Virus record (IMG/VR): IMGVR_UViG_3300023301_000057
Location: 1-32,578 of that record
Length of the DNA stretch: 32,578 bases
Direction: 5' to 3' (one strand)
Source: a virus
Shown here: positions 9,137 to 17,766 of the stretch, piece by piece
How the letters are laid out: every line of letters begins with the position of its first letter
How positions within the stretch are numbered: the stretch's first letter is position 1
Notes under the pieces: generated by a model
What the model was told of the DNA's origin: nothing
Databases searched by the model: none
Seen by the model: only the letters and a program-made list of their open reading frames with translations
Program-made: the position numbers and the translations under genes

Positions 9137-9159
9137 TGTTTATAATAAAACTTAGTTAT
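9118..9159 (-). repeat. 11-bp perfect inverted repeat over the scaffold-capsid promoter
   Basis: ATAACTAAGTT (9118-9128) and AACTTAGTTAT (9149-9159) are perfect complements. One arm lies in the promoter spacer and the -33 TTTG lies in the loop. It could be an operator for a dimeric regulator, or an RNA hairpin or attenuator in transcripts coming through from the portal gene. There is no T-run behind it, so it is not an ordinary terminator. Confidence 0.55.
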
Positions 9160-9182
9160 CTATTTACATTAGATCATTGCTT

Positions 9183-11576
9183 TTAAGTCTTTGTTTTATT
9201 TTGCTTAGATGCTGCAATCTTTTTATCTTCTCGCACCATCTTATCGTTATGCATTTTCATTTTATCTCCAAGATCTTTAATCTTCATTTCTAAATCTTGT
9301 TTCTGTTTTTCCCTTTTAAGAATTAATTCTTCATCAGCTAAATCATCAGTAATACCATCATCATCAGTATCAATTTCCCCTTCTTGCATCTTCATTTCTG
9401 CAATTGCAAGTCTGGTTTTATTATCTCTGACATTCATACTATCTTCTAATGCTAATTTAGATTGCTCTAATTCAGTAAGATCTTTTTGTGCTGCTTGAGC
9501 TTGTTTGTTTTGATCTTCTTGAGCTTTAGATGCTTGTTGTTGCATTTTAGCTTCAGCAGTTTCAAGCTTACGTCTCATATCACTAATAGAATCAGAGAAG
9601 TAAATATCCATAATAGTAGACATAGATCCTCCATTCTGTAGAAAGGCTTGAGCATGTTGTTTCAATGCTTGCTCCATCTCCATAGATTTAGATGAACTAG
9701 TCAATACTATACCATAATCCGCTTCTGCAAATACATCACCGTCAAGGTTTAGCATCTGTAAAGATAAATCATCTAGAATATATTGAGTTTTCTTATTATT
9801 TCCTTTTAATGCTATTTTAGCAGTTTCTAGAAATACAGTAAGAACCTTAAGTTTAGTCTTTTCATGTTTATTAAACCAATATTCAGTTACATGGCTTGAC
9901 TGTGCTACAGACCTCTCTACTCCACCAACAGTTTCTCTATTTTCAATCTGTCCTTGTCTCTGTGCAGATACTCCTGAGATCTCTCCCATTTCTGCTTTAA
10001 TAAATTCAAGTAGTTGTATATGCTGTTGGATATAATTACCAGTTTCCATATCAATAGCTCTACCACCTTGAGTATTCATATTACCCGCCAGTTTACCAGT
10101 AGAAGCTCCATGAGTTCCCTCTTTAAAGGAATCAATTACTGCTATCTTATTGGTAACAGCAAAATGCATCCATTTCTCCATTTCCCAATTATCTGGAATT
10201 TTAGAGATATCTAATTCAAATATCTTACCATAATTAGTGGCTATAGCTTTATTTAATCTATCCCAAATAGCATCGTATAGATATTGATAGTTCTTACACC
10301 TATCAATTAAAGATACAGCTTTACCTTGATTAGTATTATATATTTTACCTATAATACCTGCGTGACAATAAGAAGGATTATTAATTGTATTATACTGAAT
10401 AGTTCTAGGCTTCATTTTAACATAGACATCTTTACCTATCATAGTTCCTTCCCACATCTCATTGATCCATAGCGTAGTAGATTCCTCCCCTGCATTTTCA
10501 TCAATGATATATTCTTCTGACATTATCTTAGATTGTTCATCTCCATACTCATCATAAAATTTTACTTTATAGACTTTCTTTAATGACTTCCAATATACTG
10601 CCAATACTCTTATATTACCCTCTTCATCTGTATAGTTATTACCAAATGTATGACCATTAATTTCTGCCATTTCAAATAGAGAATCCATAACAGAATCAGC
10701 ACCTGTTCCTAGAGAGTCTTGTAACAATACATGATTATTATCATCATCATCATAGCTGCCTTGTCCTGATGAAGTATTATAATCTAATAATTCATCTATA
10801 TCTTTAGGCTTTAATTCATCATGAAATACATCTACTACTCTTGCAGGGCTCCAATGATCCTCTAAAATAATAATATCAGAATCTTCAATTCTATCAGAAT
10901 TACCTGATTTTACACATCTAACTTTTAAAGGGTTTAGTTTCTTTAGTGTTGGTTCTTTATGTTCTATATCTATTTGATAAATCTCTTCTGCCATAATAAG
11001 GGCATCTTTGAACCCTTCATTAAATATAGTAGAAAAGTCTTGTTCACTATAGTAATGTTTAAGTATCTGAGTAGCCATCTTTTCTCTGATGTCTTGCCAA
11101 GTATACTTCATATGATCCTCCAGTTCTGTAAGCTTCTTATTTAGCTCCTCCTTTTCATAGTTAGCTTTAAGATACTCTGTAAACTTTTGCATTAAGAATT
11201 CCTTCTTATCGTCTTCTTTCTTAGAAATAGCATTAGGATTTGTACTCATTACCTTATAGTCAAATCTTCTCTTAGTTTCTTCTCCTACTAATAGATCTAT
11301 CTTAGGTACTACTATAGGATTATGAGGTATATTATCAGGTATATAAGAAGCGTCCATTTGATATGGGTTTACTACCTCTGTCATATCCCTGACATCTACT
11401 ATACCATTATATAAGTTCAGATTGACAACCTTATTTTTAAGGCTTTGTCTTACTCCTGCACTATGATAAAAAGAATATTTATTTGCAAAATCAACATTAG
11501 ATATCCTCCAATCTTTTGTCTTTTTTGAAAAAGCAATCCTTTGTCTTGGTTGTTTTGAATTATTTGTTTTAGTCAT
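9183..11576 (-). CDS. Portal protein
   Basis: A 797-aa protein directly downstream of terL, of the size and feel of crAss-like portal proteins. The N-terminus contains RQSLKNKVVNLNLYNGIVD. Next comes VVPKIDLLVGEETKRRFDYKV (about 88-108), a typical portal crown/wing entry segment. A large alpha/beta body includes INEMWEGTMIGKDVYVKMKP and RGRxx-like loops. From about residue 640 the protein is a long Gln/Lys/Glu-rich coiled coil. Within it DTDDDGITDD (736-745) resembles a calcium-binding DxDxDG loop. The protein forms the dodecameric DNA gate at one head vertex and docks TerL. The 95-base gap to terL holds no clear promoter. Confidence is high from length, order and motif character. Confidence 0.8.
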   Translation of the reverse strand: MTKTNNSKQPRQRIAFSKKTKDWRISNVDFANKYSFYHSAGVRQSLKNKVVNLNLYNGIVDVRDMTEVVNPYQMDASYIPDNIPHNPIVVPKIDLLVGEETKRRFDYKVMSTNPNAISKKEDDKKEFLMQKFTEYLKANYEKEELNKKLTELEDHMKYTWQDIREKMATQILKHYYSEQDFSTIFNEGFKDALIMAEEIYQIDIEHKEPTLKKLNPLKVRCVKSGNSDRIEDSDIIILEDHWSPARVVDVFHDELKPKDIDELLDYNTSSGQGSYDDDDNNHVLLQDSLGTGADSVMDSLFEMAEINGHTFGNNYTDEEGNIRVLAVYWKSLKKVYKVKFYDEYGDEQSKIMSEEYIIDENAGEESTTLWINEMWEGTMIGKDVYVKMKPRTIQYNTINNPSYCHAGIIGKIYNTNQGKAVSLIDRCKNYQYLYDAIWDRLNKAIATNYGKIFELDISKIPDNWEMEKWMHFAVTNKIAVIDSFKEGTHGASTGKLAGNMNTQGGRAIDMETGNYIQQHIQLLEFIKAEMGEISGVSAQRQGQIENRETVGGVERSVAQSSHVTEYWFNKHEKTKLKVLTVFLETAKIALKGNNKKTQYILDDLSLQMLNLDGDVFAEADYGIVLTSSSKSMEMEQALKQHAQAFLQNGGSMSTIMDIYFSDSISDMRRKLETAEAKMQQQASKAQEDQNKQAQAAQKDLTELEQSKLALEDSMNVRDNKTRLAIAEMKMQEGEIDTDDDGITDDLADEELILKREKQKQDLEMKIKDLGDKMKMHNDKMVREDKKIAASKQNKTKT

Positions 11577-11671
11577 GTCTTTTTGTTAAACTTACTAATA
11601 TAATATATTTTATCTCTAAAAACAACTATAGAATAGTAATATATTAATCTCTAAATCATTTTAATATAGCG

Positions 11672-13921
11672 TTATCTCTTTTTAGTATAATTCTTAGAAA
11701 AGTATTTATCATTAGCTAGTGTATTACTCGTCTTAAACTGATTTTCTTTAACTGATTGAGTTACTTTATATCTATCTGCTCTTAATATAAACAACATAAT
11801 ACCTGCAGAGACTCTATCAAAGTTACCATCAGGGTTCCAGTATATAGCCTCCTCTATATAAGCTATTCCTCTTAATCTGTTTAAGTTTCTGCGCTCATCA
11901 TCATCATCATTACTATGTGCCATCTCATTCATCCAATCTGCTTGTAATAGTCTTCCCCAAGCATTAATTTGTTGATTAGCTCTAGACCCTTTGGCTCTGT
12001 TACCAGATAAAGTAGGACCCTTCATAAGTTCCATATCTTTTAATATCTGAGGTGTATCACATAAAAGATATAGAGCATTTTGACTATCAAAGTAAGAAAA
12101 TAATCCTTTCAAGTTACTTTCATAATTAGCTTCTGCATTATAGAACTTTAATGTTTTTAAACATAGTTCATAAGCAATCTTAGCAGTTCTAGGTCTAGCA
12201 GAATATTCTGCAACTATCCTATCTGTAAAAGTATCCATTATCATCATACTAAATAATGAAGTACCTGCATCTGCATCAATAGGGTCAATTCCTGCTATAT
12301 ATCTGCCTCTTACTATTTCATTATTAGCATTAGTCTTTGGCATTTCAAATATCTCTAATGCACCTGTTCTATCTCCTCCTGAGAAATCATAACTTCTAAT
12401 AGGATGTATATCAGCATTAGGCTTCCATATTACTTTACCAAGTCCATCGTATATTAAGTCTCCTACATAGTGCTCTGCTAAGAAGGATTCTTTTCTAGGC
12501 ATTATATTTTCTATATGCTCCTTCAGATCCGCTACAGGAAATATAGTACCAGAAGTTCTCATCACTGCTTCTTGTGGAGTAATAGGTTCTTCTGCCTTTT
12601 TCTGAGTAATAGCTCTAGCATCACTAGCTCCATACTTAACTATAAATCTATCCTTACATACTTCTATTAATGCTTTGATAACATCAGGTTCTCCTACTTC
12701 TTCATCATAACATCTATTACGATTAAGATAAGCTCCCCAAAAGAATCCACATATAGTATCTCCATTAGTATTTTTATCAAATACATTAGGTATACCATAT
12801 ATGTTATATGCTTCAGGTTTATAGAATAGTTTCTCAGATCCTTCAAATGAAGCACCTTCTGTACCTCCAGTCCCTCCAGCAAGCATAAATCCAGAGGCTA
12901 TACCTCCATCTTCTACAGCTTTTCTGTTAACATTCCATGCTTTTTCTAAGTTAGGGAACAACCCATCTTCTTCATAGTGTATGAAAGGCCCTCTAATACC
13001 CCTAGCTTTATCAGGATTATCTTTTAATGATATACCAAAGACAGAAGATAATAGTCCCTTACGTGAGCCGTATTCATCTTCATACCCAATCTGAACTGTC
13101 ATATCAGTTTTCTTATCCACTAGTCTCATACGAGGAAGTGGAGTATGCTCTGCTATCCAGTCTAATGTATCTAATACTTTACCCCATATCCCTTTATCTC
13201 CAGATAAGAATCCTTTATCAGATGCTAAATGGAAATTAGGATTACCAGATCCAGGTAAAACATACATATTTCTTGGAGACCACATACCTGCTTTAAAGCT
13301 GAAACCGACACCTCTAGTTTTTAGAAGTTTACCATGTTGTCCTCTTTCTTGTGCTGCAGCTACATAGTGAAAGAATAAATAGTCTCCTAACCAAGGTTTG
13401 GGAAATTTCTTTACCCTTTCTCCTTGTTTATTACCTCTTATTCCATCAGTTTTTTCTACAATCCATATAGGAGCATAGTTCCAATAGAAATATAAGAGCC
13501 CAGGAATCCATTCCCCATCAGGACGTACTAATCCATACTTCCATCTATGTAATTCCTCCCTCCAAAATAATGCATAATCAGATTTAGGATTACTATTAGG
13601 TAATAAATTAGTATATTTTTTATTAGCTTCAAAGAATATTGCTCTCTCTCTAAAGAAATCCATATCTTCTAATATATGAGGATTAGTTATATTTATGTCT
13701 TTTCTTCCATCCTCATAATCAATAGGTTCCTCATCATCATTTAAATATGTTTTTATAGGCCTATCCTTAATAAATCCTCTTTCTTCCTCAGGAGCTATTA
13801 GGTTCTTGATAAATTTAACTGTAGATATGTAATCTAATATATCTTCCCAAACTTCACTATGTAATGACTCTTTTAATGCATCATTTACAGGTGTTTGGTA
13901 TTTATTAAGTTTTAATTCCAT
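11672..13921 (-). CDS. terL: Terminase large subunit
   Basis: A 749-aa packaging ATPase/nuclease, larger than many TerL proteins but usual for crAss-like phages. A Walker A-like loop KTRGVGFSFK lies at 201-210. A Walker B-like strand FIHYEED lies at 313-319, with the catalytic Glu likely at 317 or 318. LYFYWNY (143-149) is a conserved upstream block. The C-terminal RNase H-fold nuclease is indicated by AGIDPIDADAG (543-553, Asp545 and Asp549) and Glu601 in NYESN. The protein cuts concatemers and drives DNA through the portal. Its start overlaps the GroEL stop by 10 bases. No obvious small terminase subunit is identified; the 187-aa gene at 16382-16945 is one candidate by position. Confidence 0.9.
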   Translation of the reverse strand: MELKLNKYQTPVNDALKESLHSEVWEDILDYISTVKFIKNLIAPEEERGFIKDRPIKTYLNDDEEPIDYEDGRKDINITNPHILEDMDFFRERAIFFEANKKYTNLLPNSNPKSDYALFWREELHRWKYGLVRPDGEWIPGLLYFYWNYAPIWIVEKTDGIRGNKQGERVKKFPKPWLGDYLFFHYVAAAQERGQHGKLLKTRGVGFSFKAGMWSPRNMYVLPGSGNPNFHLASDKGFLSGDKGIWGKVLDTLDWIAEHTPLPRMRLVDKKTDMTVQIGYEDEYGSRKGLLSSVFGISLKDNPDKARGIRGPFIHYEEDGLFPNLEKAWNVNRKAVEDGGIASGFMLAGGTGGTEGASFEGSEKLFYKPEAYNIYGIPNVFDKNTNGDTICGFFWGAYLNRNRCYDEEVGEPDVIKALIEVCKDRFIVKYGASDARAITQKKAEEPITPQEAVMRTSGTIFPVADLKEHIENIMPRKESFLAEHYVGDLIYDGLGKVIWKPNADIHPIRSYDFSGGDRTGALEIFEMPKTNANNEIVRGRYIAGIDPIDADAGTSLFSMMIMDTFTDRIVAEYSARPRTAKIAYELCLKTLKFYNAEANYESNLKGLFSYFDSQNALYLLCDTPQILKDMELMKGPTLSGNRAKGSRANQQINAWGRLLQADWMNEMAHSNDDDDERRNLNRLRGIAYIEEAIYWNPDGNFDRVSAGIMLFILRADRYKVTQSVKENQFKTSNTLANDKYFSKNYTKKR

Positions 13922-16407
13922 AGATGTTCATTTAGTACTACTGCTTCAGTAGATAAAATAGTCTTAGCAACAGAAGCAGAATTTTCAAGTGCACATCTTG
14001 TTACTTTCAAAGGATCAATAATATTACTATCAAATCTATTACTCTTAAAATCCTTATTAATTAATCCACTAGAATTCATAAATATTTGGGAAGAGGGAGT
14101 CATTAACACATTAAGTAAGGTCTTATATATTTTATTATTCTTTGTATCCTTTAATGCAGTATAAGCTCTTACTAACGCTACTCCTCCTCCTTCAACAATA
14201 CCTTCTTCCATTGCAGACTTAACAGCTAATACTGCATCTTCTGCTCTATCTCTGGTTTCTTTCATTTCAATTTCAGATTTACCCCCTACTTTAATAATAG
14301 AAAGAGTACCTGTAAGATTAACTATTCTATCTACAAGAAATTCTTTATCGTAATCTGATATTTCGGCCACTTCTAGGGATGCTTCTATATCTTTAATTTT
14401 TTGTCTTACATCTATACTATCATGTCTACCTAGTACAGTTGTTGTTCTACCTACTTCAAAGTTTTTAGTTTTACCCAGTACTCCTATACCTAGCTGAGAA
14501 CTGTTTGTGTTAGATATGATTGTAGCACCTGTATAACTAGCAATATCTGCAATATTATCTTTTCTATACTGTCCAAAGCCTGGAACTTTAACAACTACTG
14601 CTTCTAAAAATTTATTATTTACATTAGTTTCTACCAATCTTAGTGCAGAATCTGAAATAAACTCAGTAAATATAACTAATGGTAGATTATTATTTCCACA
14701 ATGCGTTAATATAGTATTATAAGGAGATAAGTCATCTAGCTTTTTATCCAATACAAGTACTACTGCTTTTTCAAATTCAACAGTTTGTTTCTTATCATTA
14801 TTTATAAATATATTAGAGAAATAAGAAACTGGTAAAGACATCCCTGTAATTGTCTCTATAGTAGTTAATACTTGTTTCCCTTCTTCTACTTTAACTATAT
14901 TAGAATGATTATATGCCTTTTGAATAACATTTGCCAGCTCTTTATCATTATTAGATGATATAAGAGCTACCTTAAATATATCTTTCTTATGTAGCTTCTT
15001 AGAGTGCTTCTTTAGATGTATAACACTATCTCTTACAATAGTATCAATAGCATCCTTTATATCATTAATATTTGTCTCAGAGTTTAGACACTCCAATCCC
15101 ATTCTTATAAAGGATAATGCTAGACATATAGCGGTAGTTGTGTTATGTGTTAAAATATAGTTATCTGTTATATACAGAGCGTCTTTATTACTAACCTTTA
15201 TACACATCATTTCTGTCATTATATTTGTTTCTTCAATATCAATTAATTTAGTTCCATATTTATATCCTTTTAATTCTGTAATTCTGTATATAGAAGTATT
15301 TGAAAATGAAGAGTTTTCTTTTCTTTTCATTAAATAGTGATTAACGTCTTTACCTAATCCTCTCATTAATTCTATAACATCATTACATAACTGTTTACTT
15401 ATTGTAGAATACTCTAATAGTCCTCTTTTATTAATATGCCCATCTGTTTCTGTTAATCCTCTTAATAGCTTAGTCCTGGCTTCATAATTAGAATATAAAT
15501 AGTTTTTAGGTATAAACTTATCATTACTTTTATAATTTAAAAGTCCTATTTGTTCTACGTAATCATGCATAGTAGGCCCAGAATTGTTTATCCTTGAGAA
15601 TTTTATTCTTAGGTAGTGTTTTTTAAAATCTTTACTAACTGTATATTTTATACCCTTAGGTAATATTATATCTTTTAATATATATTCCTGATCTAATGCT
15701 AATGCTAATTCTATAGATCCTGTTTTACATAGAGAGCCATCTCCTAATAATAGTCCTACTAAAAAAGGATCTAAAATGAAGTTATTAGTTTTTAAATTAA
15801 AATCTACGGTTGTTTTAGGAATGTAGTATTTGTAGTGAGAACTTCCATCTTTATTTGTAGAACTTATCTTGCTTTTAATTAATTCAGAAACAGTAATTGT
15901 TTTTGATGCTCCATAATTTGTAACTACATTCCACAAATGATTATCTGAGCATTCAACTTCTCTGCCATTTGCAAATTTCAATTTATATACTTTTTTTATT
16001 CCTTTTGGATAAATACCTAGTATAGTTTGAATTGATTTGTTTGTACCACATATTTTATCTCCAATAGATAAACTTCCTATTGTTACAAAGCCCTTTGGTG
16101 TTAATACCTTACTATATAATGGTTGGGGACCGTCACCTGCCTCCTCTGCTGTTTTCTGCGCTACTTCTTTTAATAGGGTCGCACCTATATTTTTTATAGG
16201 ATCTCTAAACCTAATAGCATTTGATACACTTACTCCATCTTTAGTTATGTATGGTCTACCATATTCATCCGATATAATTACAGTACTACCCATTGGTCCC
16301 ATTGTAACTAATACTGCCTCTGCAAGTTCTTCTATTCCTTCTAGTAATAGATCCTTAGCTTCTTCTCCTGTTGTTATTTCTCTATTCAAATTGTAATCCG
16401 TTTTCAT
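13912..16407 (-). CDS. groL: GroEL-type chaperonin precursor containing an intein
   Basis: An 831-residue precursor. Residues 1-93 and 423-831 join into a 502-aa Cpn60 when residues 94-422 are removed. Conserved chaperonin blocks are visible: VLVTMGPMGSTVII (32-45), TKDGVSVSNAI (55-65), the ATP-binding AGDG (90-93) rejoining TTTA (423-426), RAEDAVLAVKSAMEEG, then GGGVAL, and IIDPLKVTRCALENSA near the end. The C-terminal Gly-Met tail of bacterial GroEL is absent. The apical and intermediate regions are more divergent than the ATPase ends, as seen in other phage chaperonins. With the GroES-like protein encoded 0.7 kb upstream in the same operon it should form a folding chamber, plausibly for capsid or tail proteins. 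The gene overlaps both neighbours (26 and 10 bases). Activity must depend on intein splicing because the insertion splits the nucleotide-binding loop. Confidence 0.92.
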   Translation of the reverse strand: MKTDYNLNREITTGEEAKDLLLEGIEELAEAVLVTMGPMGSTVIISDEYGRPYITKDGVSVSNAIRFRDPIKNIGATLLKEVAQKTAEEAGDGPQPLYSKVLTPKGFVTIGSLSIGDKICGTNKSIQTILGIYPKGIKKVYKLKFANGREVECSDNHLWNVVTNYGASKTITVSELIKSKISSTNKDGSSHYKYYIPKTTVDFNLKTNNFILDPFLVGLLLGDGSLCKTGSIELALALDQEYILKDIILPKGIKYTVSKDFKKHYLRIKFSRINNSGPTMHDYVEQIGLLNYKSNDKFIPKNYLYSNYEARTKLLRGLTETDGHINKRGLLEYSTISKQLCNDVIELMRGLGKDVNHYLMKRKENSSFSNTSIYRITELKGYKYGTKLIDIEETNIMTEMMCIKVSNKDALYITDNYILTHNTTTAICLALSFIRMGLECLNSETNINDIKDAIDTIVRDSVIHLKKHSKKLHKKDIFKVALISSNNDKELANVIQKAYNHSNIVKVEEGKQVLTTIETITGMSLPVSYFSNIFINNDKKQTVEFEKAVVLVLDKKLDDLSPYNTILTHCGNNNLPLVIFTEFISDSALRLVETNVNNKFLEAVVVKVPGFGQYRKDNIADIASYTGATIISNTNSSQLGIGVLGKTKNFEVGRTTTVLGRHDSIDVRQKIKDIEASLEVAEISDYDKEFLVDRIVNLTGTLSIIKVGGKSEIEMKETRDRAEDAVLAVKSAMEEGIVEGGGVALVRAYTALKDTKNNKIYKTLLNVLMTPSSQIFMNSSGLINKDFKSNRFDSNIIDPLKVTRCALENSASVAKTILSTEAVVLNEHLWN
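15142..16128 (-). other. Class 3-type intein with LAGLIDADG endonuclease inside GroEL
   Basis: Residues 94-422 of the precursor (329 aa) interrupt GDG|TTTA. The N-terminal block reads PQPLYSKVLTPKGF, so position 1 is Pro instead of the Cys/Ser of class 1 inteins. Block B has NHLW with His157 and Trp159. Block F has MMCIKV with Cys402. The C-terminal block is ILTHN with Thr420, His421 and Asn422, followed by +1 Thr423. Trp (B:12), Cys (F:4) and Thr (G:5) together are the WCT signature of class 3 inteins, in which the block F Cys attacks the upstream junction. Two LAGLIDADG-like motifs (LVGLLLGDG 216-224; LRGLTETDG 315-323) keep their acidic residues, so the homing endonuclease looks intact. 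Class 3 inteins are known mainly from phage and phage-derived proteins. Confidence 0.9.
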
Positions 16408-16945
16408 ATGTATTCATTGTTCTGCTCCCTTTCTTTTTACCCTCTATTTCTTCTTGTTCCTTTATAACTTCTTTATATGCAGCTTTAAGGTCTGCCATTA
16501 GCTTGGGTAATCTTTGAACAGAAGCAGTAATTTTACCAATATCTGTAACTGGTTTACCTCTATCGTCTCTTTCAGCTAGTAGTTCATCAGTATGCTCTAA
16601 ATAGTTTCCTATATCATGTACTGATTTGACTGCCTGCTTATATAAGCGTTGTATAGTAGTTTCACTATATTCATTGTATACTCTTATAGCTTCTTCTATG
16701 CTCTTATCTTGCTTCCATTTATTGGGAAGTACTAGTTCTTTTTTAATTGCTTCTTCTCTTTCCTTAACAGGTAAGATTACAAAGTCTGATCTTATGTCAC
16801 AATAAAAGTATACATATAGTAACTCTTTTATTGCAAATTCTTTTTGTTTTGATTTGTCTCTATCTAGTATAACCTTAAAAGCTTGTATCTCAAGTGCCTC
16901 AGGTTCCATAACTAGCTTCCAATCCTTTACTCTAAATAGTTTCAT
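16382..16945 (-). CDS. Conserved phage protein next to terL/GroEL, unknown function
   Basis: A 187-aa, largely helical protein. Its N-terminal half contains LEIQAFKVILDRDKSKQKEF and IKELLYVYFYCDIRSDFVIL. This block recurs in proteins encoded just before the packaging genes of Bacteroidota phages. The C-terminal half is a Lys/Glu-rich helix (KLMADLKAAYKEVIKEQEE). Position upstream of terL makes a packaging or head-assembly role possible, including small-terminase function, but no HTH is clear. It overlaps the GroEL start by 26 bases and the upstream gene by 14. Confidence 0.6.
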   Translation of the reverse strand: MKLFRVKDWKLVMEPEALEIQAFKVILDRDKSKQKEFAIKELLYVYFYCDIRSDFVILPVKEREEAIKKELVLPNKWKQDKSIEEAIRVYNEYSETTIQRLYKQAVKSVHDIGNYLEHTDELLAERDDRGKPVTDIGKITASVQRLPKLMADLKAAYKEVIKEQEEIEGKKKGSRTMNTYENGLQFE

Positions 16946-17117
16946 TTTCTAAATTATAATAGCAATCAAGTTTAACTATGAATAATCCTATAGAAAAAAT
17001 AGACATCTTTGATATAGGATTGTCATTTTCATCAAAACCAATTGCTTGTGAAGTAGAAAACCCCAGTAACATTTCTTTACTAGGGTCTGTGAAATAAATA
17101 ATTAAATTGTTTAACAT
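16932..17117 (-). CDS. Small protein (61 aa), unknown function
   Basis: A short beta-rich protein (NLIIYFTDPSKEMLLGFS) with IFSIGLFIVKLDCYYNL near its end. It lies two bases after the GroES stop and overlaps the next gene by 14 bases. This tight packing supports it as a translated gene. It has no recognisable domain. Confidence 0.55.
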   Translation of the reverse strand: MLNNLIIYFTDPSKEMLLGFSTSQAIGFDENDNPISKMSIFSIGLFIVKLDCYYNLENETI

Positions 17118-17119
17118 TT

Positions 17120-17485
17120 TTATGATTTAAATTTATATTTGATACAAGAATCATTAATAATTGCGTAACGTATTCCCTCCACCTCAACTGGGTCGATCTT
17201 TATTTGCGTGTTCACTTGCGTTTGATCATGGTCTAGAGGTGTTCGGACTGTCATCTTCTCTAAATCTAAGCATACTTTAAATCCTGCACTGACATGACGT
17301 TCTGCCATAGGTCCTACAGCTACTACATATTGATACTCTGATAATATATTATTAGTTGTAACTAATTCTGTATCAACTTCCTCTTTATTAATTGTTACTA
17401 CAATTCTATTGGCCAATGGCTCAATTGGAAATGATTCAATAAGTTTCTTTAATTGTTCTTCTGTGATATTTTCTTGTTCTCCCAT
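17120..17485 (-). CDS. groS: GroES-like co-chaperonin
   Basis: A 121-aa protein with the GroES order of motifs: PIEPLANRIVV (21-31) at the barrel start, a variable segment in the place of the mobile loop (NKEEVDTELVTTNN), then YQYVVAVGPMAE with VSAGFKVCLDL, and a final strand YAIINDSCIKYKF. It is longer than bacterial GroES (about 97 aa) and nearer to phage co-chaperonins such as T4 gp31 in size. It lies in the same operon as the GroEL-type gene, two small genes upstream of it, so the phage carries a full chaperonin pair. The mobile loop lacks an obvious GGI-like tip, so contact with host GroEL may differ. I am fairly sure of the fold. Confidence 0.75.
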   Translation of the reverse strand: MGEQENITEEQLKKLIESFPIEPLANRIVVTINKEEVDTELVTTNNILSEYQYVVAVGPMAERHVSAGFKVCLDLEKMTVRTPLDHDQTQVNTQIKIDPVEVEGIRYAIINDSCIKYKFKS

Positions 17486-17766
17486 TTTGCTTTGTTTATT
17501 TTTCTAAAGGCTTCTGACTGTTTACGCCTTCTGTTTATTAATTTAAAATTCGTATGCAATTTACCTATATATTTATAGATAAAATTAGTATCTACATTTT
17601 CTTCATCTTCTGTTGAATTTATCTTATTAATGTCAATTGTTTTTAACTTCTCTTCTGTAAATTCATATGGAGAGTTAACTAGTTCCTTTATATCCTTTAC
17701 AGGCATGTTATATTTAAGACTTAGACTATGAAACATCTTATTTAGTTTCTGATCCTCTTTAGTCAT
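17449..17766 (-). CDS. Conserved small phage protein (105 aa), basic C-terminus
   Basis: It contains LSLKYNMPVKDIKELVNSPY and FIYKYIGKLHTNFKLI, followed by RRRKQ. This arrangement looks familiar from other Bacteroidota phages, but no function is known to me. The Lys/Arg-rich end could bind nucleic acid. It overlaps the GroES gene by 37 bases and the upstream gene by 8, so all are co-translated. Confidence 0.6.
   Translation of the reverse strand: MTKEDQKLNKMFHSLSLKYNMPVKDIKELVNSPYEFTEEKLKTIDINKINSTEDEENVDTNFIYKYIGKLHTNFKLINRRRKQSEAFRKINKAKWENKKISQKNN

Noticed and set aside
12694-12882. Short frames inside terL, portal, capsid and GroEL on either strand
   Set aside because: They are out-of-frame readings of strongly supported genes with no protein-like pattern.
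15142-16128. Class 1 intein assignment
   Set aside because: Position 1 is Pro and the residues at B:12, F:4 and G:5 are Trp, Cys and Thr, which point to class 3.
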